From positions 1-64,000 of the forward strand of contig NZ_BCTQ01000016.1 in assembly GCF_001571365.1 (NCBI RefSeq): DNA of 64,000 nt, written 5' to 3'. The notes under the pieces were generated by a model. The model worked only from the letters and a program-made list of their open reading frames with translations, was not told the DNA's origin and did no database searches. The translations under genes were made by a program, and so were the position numbers. Origin of the DNA: Achromobacter denitrificans NBRC 15125 (GTDB lineage: Bacteria > Pseudomonadota > Gammaproteobacteria > Burkholderiales > Burkholderiaceae_B). Every line of letters begins with the position of its first letter. Position 1 is the stretch's first letter. Shown in pieces: positions 63,361-64,000 of this stretch.

Positions 63361-64000
63361 ATGACTTCGACAGGTAGAAACCTTATGTCTTTCGATCGAT
63401 CCACGTGGACTTCCTACGGGTCCACCACCTTGTTCGTGCTGCTGTGGAGCGGCGGCGCGATCTTCGCCAAATGGGGGCTGTTCCACGCCTCCGCCTTCGG
63501 CTTCCTGCTGCTGCGTTTCATCCTGGCCCTGGCCGCGCTGCTGCTGATCTGCGCGCACAGGCGGCGCTGGCTGCCCGAGCCGGGCACGCGCGTCACCGTG
63601 GCGGCGACCGGCCTGCTGCTGATCGGCGGGTATTCCATCTGCTATCTGCTCGCGCTGGATCACGGCATTACGCCGGGCGTGCTGGCCACGCTGCTGGGCG
63701 CGCAGCCCATCCTGACCCTGGCCCTGGTGGAACGGCGCTATTCGCCCGCCCGCGTGGCCGGGCTGTGCCTGGCGCTTTGCGGCCTGGCGATGGTGATGGT
63801 CCAGAGTATCGCCATGGCGCGCTTTTCGGTGACGGGCATGGCCTGCGCCTTCGGCGCGCTGGCCTGCATGACGGCGGGCGCGATCCTGCAGAAACGCGCC
63901 AACCAGGCGCCGATGGACGTGATGCCCCTGCAGTACGCGGTCAGCCTCGCGCTGTGCCTGCTGTTCGTGCCGTTCCAGCCCATCCGCGTGGAGTGGGTGG
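63361..64000 (+). CDS. EamA/DMT-family exporter (partial)
   Basis: The visible 213 codons encode about seven membrane segments of a drug/metabolite transporter: TTLFVLLWSGGAIFAKWGL, GYSICYLLALDHGITPGVLA and CAFGALACMTAGAILQKRA are EamA-like. The gene runs off the right edge. The ATG at 63361 has GGAG 6 nt upstream; an in-frame ATG at 63385 is an alternative start. It probably exports an amino acid or metabolite. Confidence 0.85.
   Translation, partial: MTSTGRNLMSFDRSTWTSYGSTTLFVLLWSGGAIFAKWGLFHASAFGFLLLRFILALAALLLICAHRRRWLPEPGTRVTVAATGLLLIGGYSICYLLALDHGITPGVLATLLGAQPILTLALVERRYSPARVAGLCLALCGLAMVMVQSIAMARFSVTGMACAFGALACMTAGAILQKRANQAPMDVMPLQYAVSLALCLLFVPFQPIRVEWV

Overview
The window is about 64 kb of very GC-rich, densely coding DNA. 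Gene content and gene pairings (imuA-imuB cassette, Bug-type binding proteins, HpaD/HpaE homologues, GlpSTPQUV glycerol transporter, NodT-type outer membrane factors) point to a betaproteobacterium of the Alcaligenaceae, most likely Bordetella or Achromobacter. I see no rRNA, tRNA, CRISPR array, insertion sequence or prophage. It reads as a metabolic, efflux and regulatory segment of a chromosome.

Layout. 1-1.3 kb: SOS mutagenesis pair imuA-imuB behind a perfect LexA box. 1.3-3.8 kb: LysP-type permease and a YpfH-type esterase. 3.8-14.2 kb: a catabolic region on the minus strand with two transcription units: (a) branched-chain-type ABC transporter (binding protein, LivH, fused LivM-LivG, LivF) plus an amidase; (b) extradiol ring-cleavage dioxygenase, two RidA-family proteins and a semialdehyde dehydrogenase, followed by a CRP/FNR-type regulator. 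The same 16-bp palindrome stands upstream of both units. 14.3-19.5 kb: MarR-controlled aromatic-acid efflux operon (FUSC/AaeB, AaeX, AaeA, outer membrane factor). 19.6-22.0 kb: queE-queD, arfB and a DUF2238 membrane protein. 22.0-25.5 kb: LysR regulator divergent from a Bug-type binding protein and an amidase. 25.6-27.1 kb: ArsR-family regulator with an Old Yellow Enzyme.

27.1-33.1 kb: housekeeping and hypothetical genes (CPBP protease, MAPEG protein, NRDE protein, FUSC transporter, YbaK, OmpR-like regulator). 33.3-38.6 kb: TetR-controlled HlyD/ABC/permease/outer membrane factor export operon. 38.7-41.2 kb: MDR reductase, DJ-1-like protein and a minimal HD-GYP protein. A 184-bp nested inverted repeat (REPIN-like) lies between HD-GYP and glpD and supplies the stop codon of both. 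41.4-50.1 kb: glpR-glpD divergent from the glycerol ABC transporter glpSTPQUV, ending in a strong terminator. 50.1-53.9 kb: thioredoxin-reductase-like flavoprotein divergent from an SDR-GH15 pair across a large inverted repeat. 54-64 kb: acyl-CoA dehydrogenase, DUF2784, a membrane-anchored Mrr-like protein, an S4 protein, DUF502, an Lrp regulator with dadA, an SbcD/YhaN-like pair, and the start of an EamA exporter.

The strongest candidate for a new system is the 3.8-14.2 kb catabolic region. It couples ring cleavage to two RidA deaminase-type proteins and an amidase, under paired operators that fit a CRP-type regulator encoded next to it whose recognition helix carries Val where E. coli CRP has Glu181.
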